From: Colwellia sp. 75C3
Lineage (GTDB): Bacteria; Pseudomonadota; Gammaproteobacteria; Enterobacterales; Alteromonadaceae
Direction of reading: 5' to 3'
Length of the DNA stretch: 64,000 nt
Assembly (NCBI RefSeq): GCF_002836255.1
Contig: NZ_PJAU01000033.1
Location: 620,001 to 684,000, forward strand
Part shown: one piece after another, positions 9,946-19,079 of the stretch
How positions within the stretch are numbered: position 1 is the stretch's first letter
Layout: each line of letters begins with the position of its first letter
Notes under the pieces: model-generated
What the model was told of the DNA's origin: nothing
Database searches by the model: none
The model's input: only the letters and a program-made list of their open reading frames with translations
Made by a program: the position numbers and the translations under genes

Positions 9946-10223
9946 AATTTCTGGAGATAACCTCTTGGGAATATTAATATTGTGACGGTTAATTTAGTGT
10001 AACTTATAACTTTGTTAAAAGCACAAAGAGATTTCTGGAGGGTGGTGTTCTTTAATCATTAATTTAAATTAAGATTGATACTATTTTTATTATAATTTTA
10101 AAAGATTAACAATCTTAGAGTAAATATTAAGATAGTTAATCATTAGCTTAAGATTTCAGATTAGAAGAGATATTGTTGTTTTTAGCTAAATGCTTTGCAA
10201 CAACCATCGGTTTATCAAAGCTA
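9946..10223. other. AT-rich pilA-pilB intergenic region
   Basis: No gene or repeat is visible in this very AT-rich stretch. It should hold the promoter and leader of pilBCD on the minus strand, downstream of the pilA terminator, but I cannot point to a convincing promoter. Confidence 0.4.
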
Positions 10224-10249
10224 TTAAAAAAAAGCTCCCGAAGGAGCCT
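10224..10249 (-). terminator. Rho-independent terminator of pilA
   Basis: On the minus strand GGCTCC, loop TTCG, GGAGCT is followed by a run of eight T. It lies about 60 bases past the pilA stop, so pilA is probably transcribed alone and abundantly, with pilBCD separately expressed. Confidence 0.85.
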
Positions 10250-10311
10250 TTAATTTAGAGGTGAAAATATTAGCGTTTAATATAATTCTGCCCCCAATAT
10301 TTGAGTGTTAA

Positions 10312-10797
10312 TTAACAAAGACCTGCTTCTTTACACGTACCGGATGAAGCCCATTGTGCAGAACCATTAGCAGGTGTAGCGGTTAGGATATATGTATAAC
10401 CAGCTCCAGTAATACCAAAAGAATTATCTACTGCAGTTACTGTTATAATTATAGGCGCGCCGGGAACAGGCTCTTGTGTAACTGGAACAGTTGCAGGTAC
10501 TACATCTCGCATGGTGGTCTCAACAAGTACTGACTTTACATATATCGAAGCATCCCAACCAGTTGTACCTGTCGTTAAGGTAGAACAGCTAGTACCTGTC
10601 TGAATACAAATATCAACGGCAGTTTTTGCTGGTGTTCCAGCCAATACTACTTCAGTAAATCTTGCACGATCTGTATAGGTTTTGTAAGCCGGTAAGGCGA
10701 TTGATGCTAAAATACCGATAATCGCCACAACGATCATTAATTCAATCAGGGTAAAACCTTTCTGTGCACTTTTTTTCATTTGTTGTAAGTTTTTCAT
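10312..10797 (-). CDS. pilA: type IV major pilin PilA
   Basis: A 161-residue type IVa prepilin. The leader ends at G14 (QKG before FTLIEL), the mature protein starts with F15 and carries E19 (position +5), and the hydrophobic alpha-1 helix [17 protein letters not shown] follows. A C-terminal cysteine pair, C155 and C161, closes the usual D-region loop; another pair is near residue 90. The first ATG at 10797 has GGAA upstream, the in-frame ATG at residue 7 has none. The threonine-, alanine- and glycine-rich globular domain is typical of variable marine pilins. Confidence 0.95.
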   Translation of the reverse strand: MKNLQQMKKSAQKGFTLIELMIVVAIIGILASIALPAYKTYTDRARFTEVVLAGTPAKTAVDICIQTGTSCSTLTTGTTGWDASIYVKSVLVETTMRDVVPATVPVTQEPVPGAPIIITVTAVDNSFGITGAGYTYILTATPANGSAQWASSGTCKEAGLC

Positions 10798-11204
10798 AAT
10801 TTATATTCCATTTTGTTTTTACGGGGGCTGACTTCATACTGCGACAAAAAATCACAAATGTAAAATTTTGTTGCGACTTATTTTTGTTTTTATTATTGGT
10901 TAACCAGTGAGCGATTACTTTATAACCCGTTATTAACTAAAGATTAACTTCTTATGAAGTTTTAACCCTTAATTAACGCAAACAAATTAAGTTGTTTTAA
11001 TTTTAATGTCAACATGTCGCCGATGAGCAACAGCATTACAATTTTCAACAGAAAACGATAGCTGGTAGATGTAGGGCGATGATTCACAAGCAGCCTTTAA
11101 TAACACAGCTAAAGTACGCATAAGGCCATGTAGATAGCTTGAATAAGAGGCAAATATTATTTTCTGCTTGTTTTAACCGTAGCACTTTACCAAAGCGGTA
11201 ACTT
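10798..11204. other. gene-free stretch upstream of pilA
   Basis: This AT-rich region must contain the pilA promoter on the minus strand; I found no clear sigma-54 GG-N10-GC pair. Between about 10999 and 11150 the minus strand has an open frame of roughly 43-60 codons (encoding a segment that includes SPYIYQLSFSVEN and ends DIKIKTT) that I do not recognise and that could be a gene remnant. The nadC and ampD genes often found beside pilA are absent. Confidence 0.35.
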
Positions 11205-11363
11205 ATACCCATTCCATTACTTGATTGCCCACTTGTGCTGGTTAAAATACTCCAGGTCAGCGTTGCTCTCAATCTCAATAGTCAGCTATTGCTCAATCGA
11301 GCGCCTTGCCCTGATTTATTTTTCCTAGGCACAACAAGATCACAAATTTAATGGGATTGGTAT
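11205..11363. repeat. 159-bp inverted-end element, relative of the 267-bp family
   Basis: It starts ATACCCATTCCATTA and ends TAATGGGATTGGTAT, complementary over 15 bases with two mismatches. Inside is a core GCGTTGCTC ... CAATAG TCAG CTATTG ... GAGCGCCTTGCC, which forms a hairpin and has the GCGTT / GCCTTGCC flanks seen in the longer elements. A second, end-eroded copy follows at about 11440-11585. Confidence 0.65.
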
Positions 11364-11439
11364 TATATCTCGCATCTTATATAAGTATGCAAGGCAACGA
11401 TTAACTATAGCCAATTGCTAACTATTAACCCGATCAATT

Positions 11440-11585
11440 TATTGCTTCAATTGTGCTGGTTAAAATATTCTATGTCAGCGTTGCTCTCATTCCCAATAGC
11501 TAGCTATTTCTCGATTGGGCGCCTTACCTTGATGTATTTTTGCAATGTACTGCAAGATACAGATTTAATGTATTTGGCATAGGTC
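11440..11585. repeat. second, eroded copy of the 159-bp element
   Basis: The segment from TTGTGCTGGTTAAAATATTC through GCGTTGCTCTCATTCCC, AATAGCTAGCTATT and GGGCGCCTTACCTTGATGTA repeats the neighbour at 11205-11363 in the same orientation with about one change in four or five bases. The hairpin core is kept although its bases differ (ATAGCTAGCTAT here). The terminal repeats are degraded. Confidence 0.6.
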
Positions 11586-11667
11586 ATAGCTCTAAGTCAA
11601 TGAAGGCCTTTTAACTAGTCATTATGGTGTTAATTAGAAAAATATCGCTTTATTAGTGAAATGTAGG

Positions 11668-11695
11668 TGACCTTTGTCGACTCTTTCTGTATAAT
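11668..11695 (+). promoter_or_regulatory. probable rplM-rpsI promoter
   Basis: A perfect -10 box TATAAT is at 11690-11695, with GTGACC about 17 bases upstream as a weak -35 box. Transcription would begin near 11703 and leave a leader of about 190 bases before rplM, long enough for regulation of the L13-S9 operon by L13. I could not verify a specific leader fold. Confidence 0.5.
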
Positions 11696-11892
11696 CCGCG
11701 CTCCCTACGTTACAAAAGCCTATTGTTTTGTGGATTATTCTTGCTTATAAATTATTATTTTTAAGTAAAGTCCCAATAAACAGTGGTGCTGGGCTCGATG
11801 CTCGAAGGGGCAATGGCGTAGTCCATTTAACCGGCAATTAAATTAATTTTTACATTGTCATTTAAGTAACATTTTTAAGATTGGGTTTTTTA

Positions 11893-12321
11893 ATGAAAAC
11901 TTTTGTAGCAAAACCAGCAAGCGTACAACGCGAATGGTTCTTAGTGGACGCCGAAGATAAAACTTTAGGTCGTATCGCAACTGAAATTGCAACCCGTTTA
12001 CGCGGTAAGCATAAAGTAGAATATACACCTCACGTAGATACTGGCGATTATATCGTTGTTATCAATGCTGAGAAAGTACGTGTAACAGGTAACAAAGCGA
12101 AAGGTAAAATTTACTACTCGCATACTGAATTCCCTGGTGGACTTAAGCAAATTAGCTTTGAAAAGTTAATTGAAAAAGCTCCTACACGCGTTCTTGAATT
12201 TGCAGTGAAAGGCATGTTACCTAAAGGTCCTTTAGGTCGTGAAATGTTCCGCAAATTAAAAGTATATGCAGGCCCAGAGCATGCACATACAGCACAACAA
12301 CCACAACTTTTGGAGCTATAA
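11893..12321 (+). CDS. rplM: 50S ribosomal protein L13
   Basis: Large-subunit protein L13, 142 residues, the exact E. coli length. It begins [20 protein letters not shown] and includes the family block [11 protein letters not shown] at the end, plus [20 protein letters not shown] use the ATG at 11893; an in-frame TTG at 11881 would add four residues absent from homologues. Four bases separate it from rpsI, its usual operon partner. Confidence 0.99.
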   Translation: MKTFVAKPASVQREWFLVDAEDKTLGRIATEIATRLRGKHKVEYTPHVDTGDYIVVINAEKVRVTGNKAKGKIYYSHTEFPGGLKQISFEKLIEKAPTRVLEFAVKGMLPKGPLGREMFRKLKVYAGPEHAHTAQQPQLLEL

Positions 12322-12324
12322 GCA

Positions 12325-12717
12325 ATGGCTGATAATCAATATTACGGTACTGGTCGTCGCAAGAGCTCAACTGCTCGTGTGTTTATGAAAGCTGGTAACG
12401 GTGCAATCACAATTAATAAACGTGACATTTCTACGTACTTCGGTCGTGAAACTGCTCGTATGGTTGTTCGTCAACCATTAGAGTTAGTTGAAATGTTAGA
12501 AAAGTTTGACTTTAACATCTCTGTAGTAGGTGGTGGTATTTCTGGTCAAGCTGGCGCGATTCGTCACGGCATTACTCGTGCATTAATGGTTTTCGATGAA
12601 ACTTTACGTGGTGAACTACGTAAAGCTGGCTTCGTTACTCGTGATGCGCGTAAAGTTGAGCGTAAGAAAGTTGGTCTTCATAAAGCACGTAAGAAGCCAC
12701 AATTCTCAAAACGTTAA
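12325..12717 (+). CDS. rpsI: 30S ribosomal protein S9
   Basis: Small-subunit protein S9, 130 residues. It has the conserved [16 protein letters not shown] start, the [19 protein letters not shown] core and the basic C-terminal tail ending KKPQFSKR, whose last arginine contacts P-site tRNA. It is translated immediately after rplM. Two consecutive copies of a terminator-bearing repeat follow it. Confidence 0.99.
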   Translation: MADNQYYGTGRRKSSTARVFMKAGNGAITINKRDISTYFGRETARMVVRQPLELVEMLEKFDFNISVVGGGISGQAGAIRHGITRALMVFDETLRGELRKAGFVTRDARKVERKKVGLHKARKKPQFSKR

Positions 12718-12872
12718 TTTTCGTTATGTTCAGCATTTATGCTGCGTTGTTATCATTATTCGTCCCAGTCATTTAGTAGATCTAAATTCAGGGACTCATA
12801 ATTCAACGCCTTGCCTAAATGCAGATCATTTAGAAAATAAGACGCATGATATAATTTATGTGTTTTTAAAAA

Positions 12873-12896
12873 ACCGACCTTGTGTCGGTTTTTTTA
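12873..12896 (+). terminator. terminator after rpsI, first copy
   Basis: Stem ACCGAC / GTCGGT with loop CTTGT, preceded by A and followed by seven T. It lies in unit 1 of the tandem duplication and should end the rplM-rpsI transcript. Confidence 0.85.
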
Positions 12897-13146
12897 TGCC
12901 TGATGATAAAGCAGCGCGAACAAGTTCCCGCCACGAGGGAGTGGTATGAATTGGGTTTTGAGAATGCCGTAGGCGGGATTTTAATCGCGCATGCTTTGGT
13001 TATGCTGCGTTATTATCATTATTCGTCCCAGTCATTTAGTACATCTATGGTTAGCTAGAGAAGCAGGGACTCATAATTCAACGCCTTGCCTAAATGCAGA
13101 TCATTTAGAAAATAAGACGCATGATATAATTTATGTGTTTTTAAAA

Positions 13147-13170
13147 ACCGACCTTGTGTCGGTTTTTTTA
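13147..13170 (+). terminator. terminator after rpsI, second copy
   Basis: Identical stem ACCGAC / GTCGGT, loop CTTGT and T run in unit 2 of the tandem duplication. With the first copy it makes a double stop between rpsI and petA. Confidence 0.8.
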
Positions 13171-13537
13171 TGCCTGATGATAAAGCAGTACGAACAAGTT
13201 CCCGCCTACGAGGGAGTGGTATGGATGGGGTTTTGAGAGTGCCGTAGGCGGGATTTTAATCGCGCATGCTTTGGTTTTTAATCACGCTAAATATACTTTA
13301 TTTATTCTATTTCAAAGTATTTCAAATTATTTCTGCTTTTACAGTGCCTAAGCCCCTTTTTACCTTGTAAAAAACACGCTATTTCTTTATGATCGTAAAA
13401 ATTTTTTTGTCGATATACCGCTTGGTATTAATTTGATCTAACAAAAACAAACGCTGTGCTTGCTGGTTATTATAAATTTATCGCTTAGTTAGTCATAAAA
13501 ATAATTGTTTTGTTAGTGTCTTAGTTGGAGAGTATGA

Positions 13538-14128
13538 ATGAGCAATGTGCCTGTGAATAACGGCCGCAGACGCTTCCTAACGGCTGCTACTGCAGTTGTT
13601 GGTGGTGCTGGTGTGGTTGGGGCTGCTGTGCCTTTTATTGCTTCCTGGAATCCAAGTGCTCGCGCGAAAGCTGCGGGTGCTCCAGTTGAAGTTAATATAG
13701 GTAAAATACAGCCTGGTCAATTAATCCGTGCCGAATGGCGTGGTAAACCCGTTTATGTAGTACGTAGAACGGAAAAAACAGTTAGTGATTTAGCTAAACA
13801 CGATGACCAGTTACGTGATCCTAATTCTGAAAAAGCTCAACAACCTGTTTATGCAACTAATGCCTATCGTTCAATTAGACCTGAATTCTTAGTTGCCTTA
13901 GGTGTTTGTACTCATTTAGGTTGTGCTCCTACTCACCATGGCGGTGATTTCGACCAATTCGTTGAAGGCGTTCCAAATGGCTTCTTCTGTCCTTGTCATG
14001 GTAGTAAATTTGATATGGCTGGTCGTGTATTTCAAGGCGTTCCTGCTCCATTAAATTTAGTGGTTCCAGAGCATTCTTTTACCAACGATGACACATTGTT
14101 AATCGGTGTTAGTCAGGGAGACGCATAA
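13538..14128 (+). CDS. petA: ubiquinol-cytochrome c reductase Rieske iron-sulfur subunit
   Basis: The 196-residue Rieske subunit of the cytochrome bc1 complex, carrying electrons from ubiquinol to cytochrome c1. The N-terminus has a twin-arginine motif (RRRFLTAA) followed by a hydrophobic anchor. The 2Fe-2S site is made of CTHLGC and CPCHG, with the expected cysteine and histidine ligands and disulfide cysteines. GGAG lies about ten bases before the ATG. Its stop overlaps the petB start (TAATG), so petABC is one operon. Confidence 0.98.
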   Translation: MSNVPVNNGRRRFLTAATAVVGGAGVVGAAVPFIASWNPSARAKAAGAPVEVNIGKIQPGQLIRAEWRGKPVYVVRRTEKTVSDLAKHDDQLRDPNSEKAQQPVYATNAYRSIRPEFLVALGVCTHLGCAPTHHGGDFDQFVEGVPNGFFCPCHGSKFDMAGRVFQGVPAPLNLVVPEHSFTNDDTLLIGVSQGDA

Positions 14129-15405
14129 TGTTAATGAAATTAGCTACTGATTTTATGGGCTGGATTGATAAACGTTTACCTGTAACTGATGCTTGGAATA
14201 AACATTTAGCGCAGTACCCGGCACCAAAAAACTTTAATTTTTGGTACTTTTTTGGTTCTTTAGCCATGCTAGTCCTTGTTAACCAAATCCTTACGGGTAT
14301 CTGGTTAACGATGAACTATGAACCCTCTGGTGAAGGTGCATTTGCATCTATCGAATATATTATGCGTGATGTCGACTTCGGTTGGTTATTACGTTATATG
14401 CATTCAACAGGGGCATCAGCCTTTTTTGTTGTGGTATATATGCACATGATGCGTGGCCTTATGTATGGTTCGTACCAAAAACCGCGTGAATTACTATGGA
14501 TCTTCGGTATGTTGATCTTCTTAGTATTAATGGCCGAAGCATTCATGGGTTACTTATTACCTTGGGGTAATATGTCTTACTGGGGCGCTCAAGTAATTAT
14601 TTCGCTGTTTGGTGCTGTACCGATTATTGGTGATGATTTAACGTTATGGATCCGTGGTGATTACGTCATCTCAGGTGCCACTTTAAACCGTTTCTTCGCA
14701 TTACACGTTATTGCTATGCCGTTGGTATTGGTTATTTTAGTGTTCTTGCATATCCTTGCTTTACATGAAGTCGGTTCAAATAACCCTGAAGGTGTTGACA
14801 TTAAGAAGCCTAAAGGCAGTGTTAAACCTGAAGAACTAAGTAAGTTTACTTTCCATAAACAATACAGTGAAAAATACGATATTGTTGATGCAGTGCCTTT
14901 CCACCCTTATTACTCGGTAAAAGATATTATGGGTGTTGCTGGTTTCTTATTCTTATTTTGTTGGGTTATGTTCTTTGCACCAGAGGGGGGTGGTTACTTC
15001 ATGGAAGCGCCAAACTTTACTCCTGCAAACGGCTTGAAAACACCTGAGCATATTGCACCAGTATGGTACTTTGGTCCTTTCTACACTATTTTACGTGTTG
15101 TTCCTGATAAGTTATTAGGTGCGGTTGCCATGTTTGGCGCTATCGTAATGTTATTTGCATTACCATGGTTTGACCGTGGCACAGTTAAATCTGTTCGCTA
15201 TCGTTCAAAGTTACATTTAGTTAACTTGATTCAATTCGCGATTTGTTTTGTTGTTCTAGGTGCTTTAGGTACTATGCCAGCAACACCAGTAGCTAATTTA
15301 ATTGGTGTCATTGCTAGTTTTGGTTATTTTGGTTTCTTTATTGCTTTGTGGTTCTACAGCAAAAACGAAAATACTAAACCAGTTCCAGAGAGGATTGCAG
15401 ACTAA
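14128..15405 (+). CDS. petB: cytochrome b subunit of the bc1 complex
   Basis: A 425-residue integral-membrane cytochrome b binding both b hemes and forming the Qo and Qi quinone sites. Haem-ligand histidines are visible in RYMHSTGASAFF and VVYMHMMRG for the first pair region and in ALHVIAMPLV and VFLHILALHEVG for the second. The Qo-site PEWY-type motif appears as APVWYFGPFY (PVWY). Eight membrane segments are apparent. Translation is coupled to petA and petC by one-base overlaps at both ends. Confidence 0.98.
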   Translation: MLMKLATDFMGWIDKRLPVTDAWNKHLAQYPAPKNFNFWYFFGSLAMLVLVNQILTGIWLTMNYEPSGEGAFASIEYIMRDVDFGWLLRYMHSTGASAFFVVVYMHMMRGLMYGSYQKPRELLWIFGMLIFLVLMAEAFMGYLLPWGNMSYWGAQVIISLFGAVPIIGDDLTLWIRGDYVISGATLNRFFALHVIAMPLVLVILVFLHILALHEVGSNNPEGVDIKKPKGSVKPEELSKFTFHKQYSEKYDIVDAVPFHPYYSVKDIMGVAGFLFLFCWVMFFAPEGGGYFMEAPNFTPANGLKTPEHIAPVWYFGPFYTILRVVPDKLLGAVAMFGAIVMLFALPWFDRGTVKSVRYRSKLHLVNLIQFAICFVVLGALGTMPATPVANLIGVIASFGYFGFFIALWFYSKNENTKPVPERIAD

Positions 15406-16163
15406 TGAAAAAATTAATTATAGCCGCTACTTTCGGCATACTTTTCAGCGTAACGGCACTCGTGTCGTTCAGCGCTGTTGCTGCAGGGCCAAGTATTGAA
15501 TTAGACAAAGCGAATAATGATTTATCGGATAAGGAGTCTTTGAAAAAAGGTTTTAAAACGTATCTCAATTATTGTTTAGGCTGTCATCAGTTACAATATC
15601 AACGTTACAATCGTACGTTTGTCGATTTAGGTATTGAAGAAGCTGATGGTGTTGCAAACTTCATGCCTACAGGTGATAAAGTTGGTGGTCACATTCTAAA
15701 TACCATGCCAGAAAAAGAAGCGGCAAAATGGTTTGGTAGCGCGCCACCAGATTTAACATTAGAAGCACGTTTACGTAGCCCTGATTGGATCTATACTTAC
15801 TTACGTTCTTTCCATATTGATGAGTCGCGTCCATTTGGCGTGAACAACACAGTATTTAAAGATGTTGGTATGCCGCATGTGTTACAAAATTTACAAGGCG
15901 TTAGTACTTTAACGGTAAGTAAAAAGCTTGATTCACACGGCGAAGAGCATGAAGTATCTACTTTATCACCAGCAATGGGTGGCAGTTTAACTGCTGAAGA
16001 GTATGATGTAGTAGTGCGTGACTTAACAAACTTCTTAGAATATGTTGGTGAGCCAAATAAACTTGAGCGTAAAGCGCTTGGTTATTGGGTACTAGCTTTC
16101 TTATTCTTCTTCTTTATTCTTACTTATTTCCTTAAGAAAGAATATTGGAAAGACGTACACTAA
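15405..16163 (+). CDS. petC: cytochrome c1 subunit of the bc1 complex
   Basis: A 252-residue membrane-anchored c-type cytochrome passing electrons from the Rieske centre to soluble cytochrome c. It has a signal peptide (about residues 1-27), the haem attachment site CLGCH with C57, C60 and H61, and a C-terminal anchor LAFLFFFFILTYFLKKEYWK. The methionine ligand is probably in the DVGMPHVL or SPAMGGSL segment. It is the last gene of petABC and is followed by a strong terminator at 16179. Confidence 0.97.
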   Translation: MKKLIIAATFGILFSVTALVSFSAVAAGPSIELDKANNDLSDKESLKKGFKTYLNYCLGCHQLQYQRYNRTFVDLGIEEADGVANFMPTGDKVGGHILNTMPEKEAAKWFGSAPPDLTLEARLRSPDWIYTYLRSFHIDESRPFGVNNTVFKDVGMPHVLQNLQGVSTLTVSKKLDSHGEEHEVSTLSPAMGGSLTAEEYDVVVRDLTNFLEYVGEPNKLERKALGYWVLAFLFFFFILTYFLKKEYWKDVH

Positions 16164-16178
16164 GTGCAATAAATTTCA

Positions 16179-16213
16179 GGGGTATTTGATAGTAAAATAT
16201 CGAATACCCCTTT
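16179..16213 (+). terminator. terminator between petC and sspA
   Basis: GGGGTATT and AATACCCC form an 8-bp stem that is extended by GATA/TATC across a one-base internal loop; T-rich sequence follows. The sspA ribosome-binding site begins only about 12 bases later, so sspA transcription presumably comes through read-through or a promoter inside petC. Confidence 0.75.
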
Positions 16214-16235
16214 GTTAGTTTTTTTAGGAGGCTTT

Positions 16236-16877
16236 ATGGCCGTAGCAGCAAATAAACGCTCTGTGATGACGTTGTTCTCTCATGCTGATGATATGTATAG
16301 TCATCAGACACGCATTGTTTTAGCAGAAAAAGGTGTTGGTGTTGACATCAACTTAGTTGATTTAGCTAACTTGCCTGAAGACCTATTGGACTTGAATCCA
16401 TATGGTACAGTACCGACTTTAATTGACCGTGAATTAGCGTTATATGAAGCTAAAATCATTGTTGAATATTTAGATGAGCGTTTCCCTCATCCACCATTGA
16501 TGCCTGTATATCCGGTAGCACGTGGTCGTAGCCGTTTATTGATGCACCGTATGGAACAAGATTGGTATAGTCTAACTAAAATCATCATGACAGGCAGCGC
16601 TGATAAAGCCGCTAAAGCTCGTCAAGAATTGAAAGAAAGTTTATTAAGTATTGCACCAATTTTAAATGAAGCACCATACTTTATGAGCGAAGAATACAGC
16701 TTAGTTGATTGTTATTTAGCACCATTATTATGGCGTTTGCCTGTATTTGGTATTGAATTAGTTGGTCAAGGTTCAAAAGAACTTAAAACGTATATGTTAC
16801 GTGTATTTGAACGTGAATCTTTCCAAGCATCATTGACTGAAGAAGAGCGTGAATTACGCTTTGGTCACCCTGCATAA
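16236..16877 (+). CDS. sspA: stringent starvation protein A
   Basis: A 213-residue RNA-polymerase-associated protein of the glutathione S-transferase fold. In E. coli it acts as a transcription factor in stationary phase and acid tolerance, without GST activity. The thioredoxin-like N-terminal domain (MTLFSHADDMYSHQTRIVLAEKGV, shown here only by its MTLFS start and the NPYGTVPTLIDREL block) is followed by the helical C-terminal domain. The start is the ATG at 16236, with AGGAGG at 16226-16231; an upstream in-frame TTG is unlikely. The stop overlaps the sspB start. Confidence 0.97.
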   Translation: MAVAANKRSVMTLFSHADDMYSHQTRIVLAEKGVGVDINLVDLANLPEDLLDLNPYGTVPTLIDRELALYEAKIIVEYLDERFPHPPLMPVYPVARGRSRLLMHRMEQDWYSLTKIIMTGSADKAAKARQELKESLLSIAPILNEAPYFMSEEYSLVDCYLAPLLWRLPVFGIELVGQGSKELKTYMLRVFERESFQASLTEEERELRFGHPA

Positions 16878-17356
16878 TGGAAGATGCAACACCTAGCTCT
16901 ATGAGTTCGAATAAGCCTTATTTAGTTAAGGCTTTCTATGAGTGGATTTCAGACAATGACCTTACGCCATATATCATGGTTGACGTTAATGTTTACGGTG
17001 TATTAGTGCCAATGAATTATGTCGCTGATGGACAGATTGTGCTAAATGTTGCGAGTTCAGCAGTTGGTACTATCGCATTAGGTGATAAAGCCATTGAATT
17101 TAGCGCCCGTTTTGGCGGTAAGTTAGAGCACATTACCGTACCTTATGGTGCGATAGGTGCTATTTACGCTAAAGAAAATGGTGCTGGAACTTCATTGCCT
17201 ATTGAACATCCTATTGTGGATGAAGATGAGATAGTTGATGTGGCTCCGACAAAGCCAAAATCTACTTTAAGTAGTGTTGCTTCAACGGGTAGTGAGACAG
17301 AAAAATCGAACAAGCCCAAAGGAAAGAGTAAAGCAAGTTTGAAAATCATCAAATAG
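16877..17356 (+). CDS. sspB: ClpXP protease specificity-enhancing factor SspB
   Basis: SspB binds ssrA-tagged proteins and tethers them to ClpX for degradation. The folded domain (residues about 10-115) has the conserved KPYLVKAFYEWISDNDLTPY start and the AIYAKENG segment. An acidic and serine-rich linker follows, ending in a basic stretch near the C-terminus that corresponds to the ClpX-binding tail. The ATG at 16877 overlaps the sspA stop; the in-frame ATG at 16901 is a possible alternative. Confidence 0.95.
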   Translation: MEDATPSSMSSNKPYLVKAFYEWISDNDLTPYIMVDVNVYGVLVPMNYVADGQIVLNVASSAVGTIALGDKAIEFSARFGGKLEHITVPYGAIGAIYAKENGAGTSLPIEHPIVDEDEIVDVAPTKPKSTLSSVASTGSETEKSNKPKGKSKASLKIIK

Positions 17357-17390
17357 CTTTCACTGTTTACTTATAGTTAAATGACAAAAA

Positions 17391-17427
17391 ACCGGAAGAT
17401 ATCACTGATATCTTCCGGTTTTTTTTG
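17391..17427. terminator. bidirectional terminator between sspB and dolP
   Basis: A 13-bp perfect stem (ACCGGAAGATATC / GATATCTTCCGGT) with a 3-base loop has A tracts before and T tracts after. It can stop transcription from both sides at this convergent junction. Confidence 0.9.
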
Positions 17428-17443
17428 TTCGAAAAGTCGCGTT

Positions 17444-18052
17444 TTAAATATATTCAAAAGCTTTAAATACACGGCTAACACCGTTGATATTACGGGTTAT
17501 TTCTACCACAATATCGGCTTCTTTCTTGGTGACTAAACCGAGTAGAAACACTTCGGAATTTTCCGTAACAACTTTGATATCTTTTGCGTTAACTTCGCCA
17601 TTAGCCAGCAGAGCTGATTTGACCTTAGATGTTAGCCATATATCATTACTTCTGGTGGTTATAGCGATAGTCGAGCTAATACGAATCTGGTTATGTATAG
17701 TAATAATGTCAGGAACATCCTGAATTATTTTTATAGCAAGATCTCTTAAATAGGTATTAGGAGCTTGGCCAATCACTAAAACGGTACCGTTCATGCTAAC
17801 TATATGTAAGTTGGTGTTATCAGATAATGCCTTTTGTTTATTTAATTCATTATGCGCAATAAACTCAATACTTTGATCGTCTATTTGTTTAACAAAAGTA
17901 CGCCTATCGGCAACCATAGTTGCACCAGCAGTAACGGCTACTACGGTAGCAACAGCACAACCTTGTAGCGCGGAAATTAGCATCAATATCCCCGCTAATT
18001 GCACAGATTTATTTTTGCTTAATGTTAAGGGGGCTTTTTTCAAGGTCAACAT
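17444..18052 (-). CDS. dolP: BON-domain outer-membrane lipoprotein DolP
   Basis: A 202-residue lipoprotein with a lipobox around C32 (SALQGC), followed by two BON domains (about residues 55-120 and 130-200). In E. coli DolP (YraP) binds anionic phospholipid at the division site and supports outer-membrane integrity and BamA function. The N-terminus before the hydrophobic segment is longer and more basic than in E. coli. Its ATG follows the diaA stop directly, matching the conserved lpoA-yraN-diaA-dolP order. Confidence 0.92.
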   Translation of the reverse strand: MLTLKKAPLTLSKNKSVQLAGILMLISALQGCAVATVVAVTAGATMVADRRTFVKQIDDQSIEFIAHNELNKQKALSDNTNLHIVSMNGTVLVIGQAPNTYLRDLAIKIIQDVPDIITIHNQIRISSTIAITTRSNDIWLTSKVKSALLANGEVNAKDIKVVTENSEVFLLGLVTKKEADIVVEITRNINGVSRVFKAFEYI

Positions 18053-18661
<609 letters not shown>

Positions 18662-18689
18662 CTATAGTTGAATGATGAATGCTAACAGG

Positions 18690-19079
18690 TTAAAAGGCAT
18701 TTTTTAACCAAGTTACTTGTGGTTGAGTAATATCGCCTTCAAGCGCTATTACATCTATACGACAGGCCGTATTATATTCATTTAAACCGGCTTGATGCAG
18801 GTAAAATGTAACGCAATGCTTAATTTTCTTTTGCTTACTCACTGGGATTGCTGCAATGGCACCACCAAACATTATGTTCTTACGGTACTTTACTTCGATA
18901 AAAACATAAGTATCGCCTTCAAGCATAATAAGATCTATTTCACCTTGGCGAGAGTGAAAGTTTCTTTCTATTAACGTTAAGCCCAGCTCAGTTAGGTACT
19001 GCTCAGCATAAAGTTCAGTGATTTTTCCTTTATCTGTACTGGTGGCCTTTTTAGCCGAGGCATTGTTATTCCATAGCAA
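18690..19079 (-). CDS. yraN: YraN family (UPF0102) nuclease-fold protein
   Basis: A 129-residue protein of the UPF0102 family, with a predicted endonuclease-like fold. The core shows GEIDLIM followed by YVFIEVKYR, that is, an E/D...ExK arrangement as in Holliday-junction resolvase-like nucleases. The cellular role of YraN is not established. It overlaps the end of lpoA by 14 bases, suggesting translational coupling. The first 15 or so residues (MLWNNNASAKK) are not conserved, so a later start is possible. Confidence 0.92.
   Translation of the reverse strand: MLWNNNASAKKATSTDKGKITELYAEQYLTELGLTLIERNFHSRQGEIDLIMLEGDTYVFIEVKYRKNIMFGGAIAAIPVSKQKKIKHCVTFYLHQAGLNEYNTACRIDVIALEGDITQPQVTWLKNAF

Larger units (their letters stand above)
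12738..13275. repeat. tandem duplication of a 270-bp terminator-containing unit
   Basis: Unit 1 (about 12738-13010) and unit 2 (about 13011-13275) are direct repeats, nearly identical apart from short indels near 12780 and 13048. Each has a hairpin core (GCGTT ... CGTCCC ... GGGACTCATAATTCAACGCC then TTGCCTAAATG) related to the dispersed elements. Each then has an ACCGAC/GTCGGT terminator and a copy of the REP-like palindrome also found at 3760-3817. Open frames within it are repeat-derived, not genes. Confidence 0.85.

Noticed and set aside
10798..10960. Sigma-54 promoter for pilA
   Set aside because: Many pilA genes use one, but I found no GG-N10-GC pair at the right place; I could not support a promoter.
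11084..11278. 64-codon minus-strand frame
   Set aside because: It runs across the boundary of the 159-bp repeat and has no family features.
12596..13236. Open frames behind and overlapping rpsI, with similar protein sequences
   Set aside because: Their similarity comes from the tandem DNA duplication; they cross terminators and overlap rpsI in another frame.
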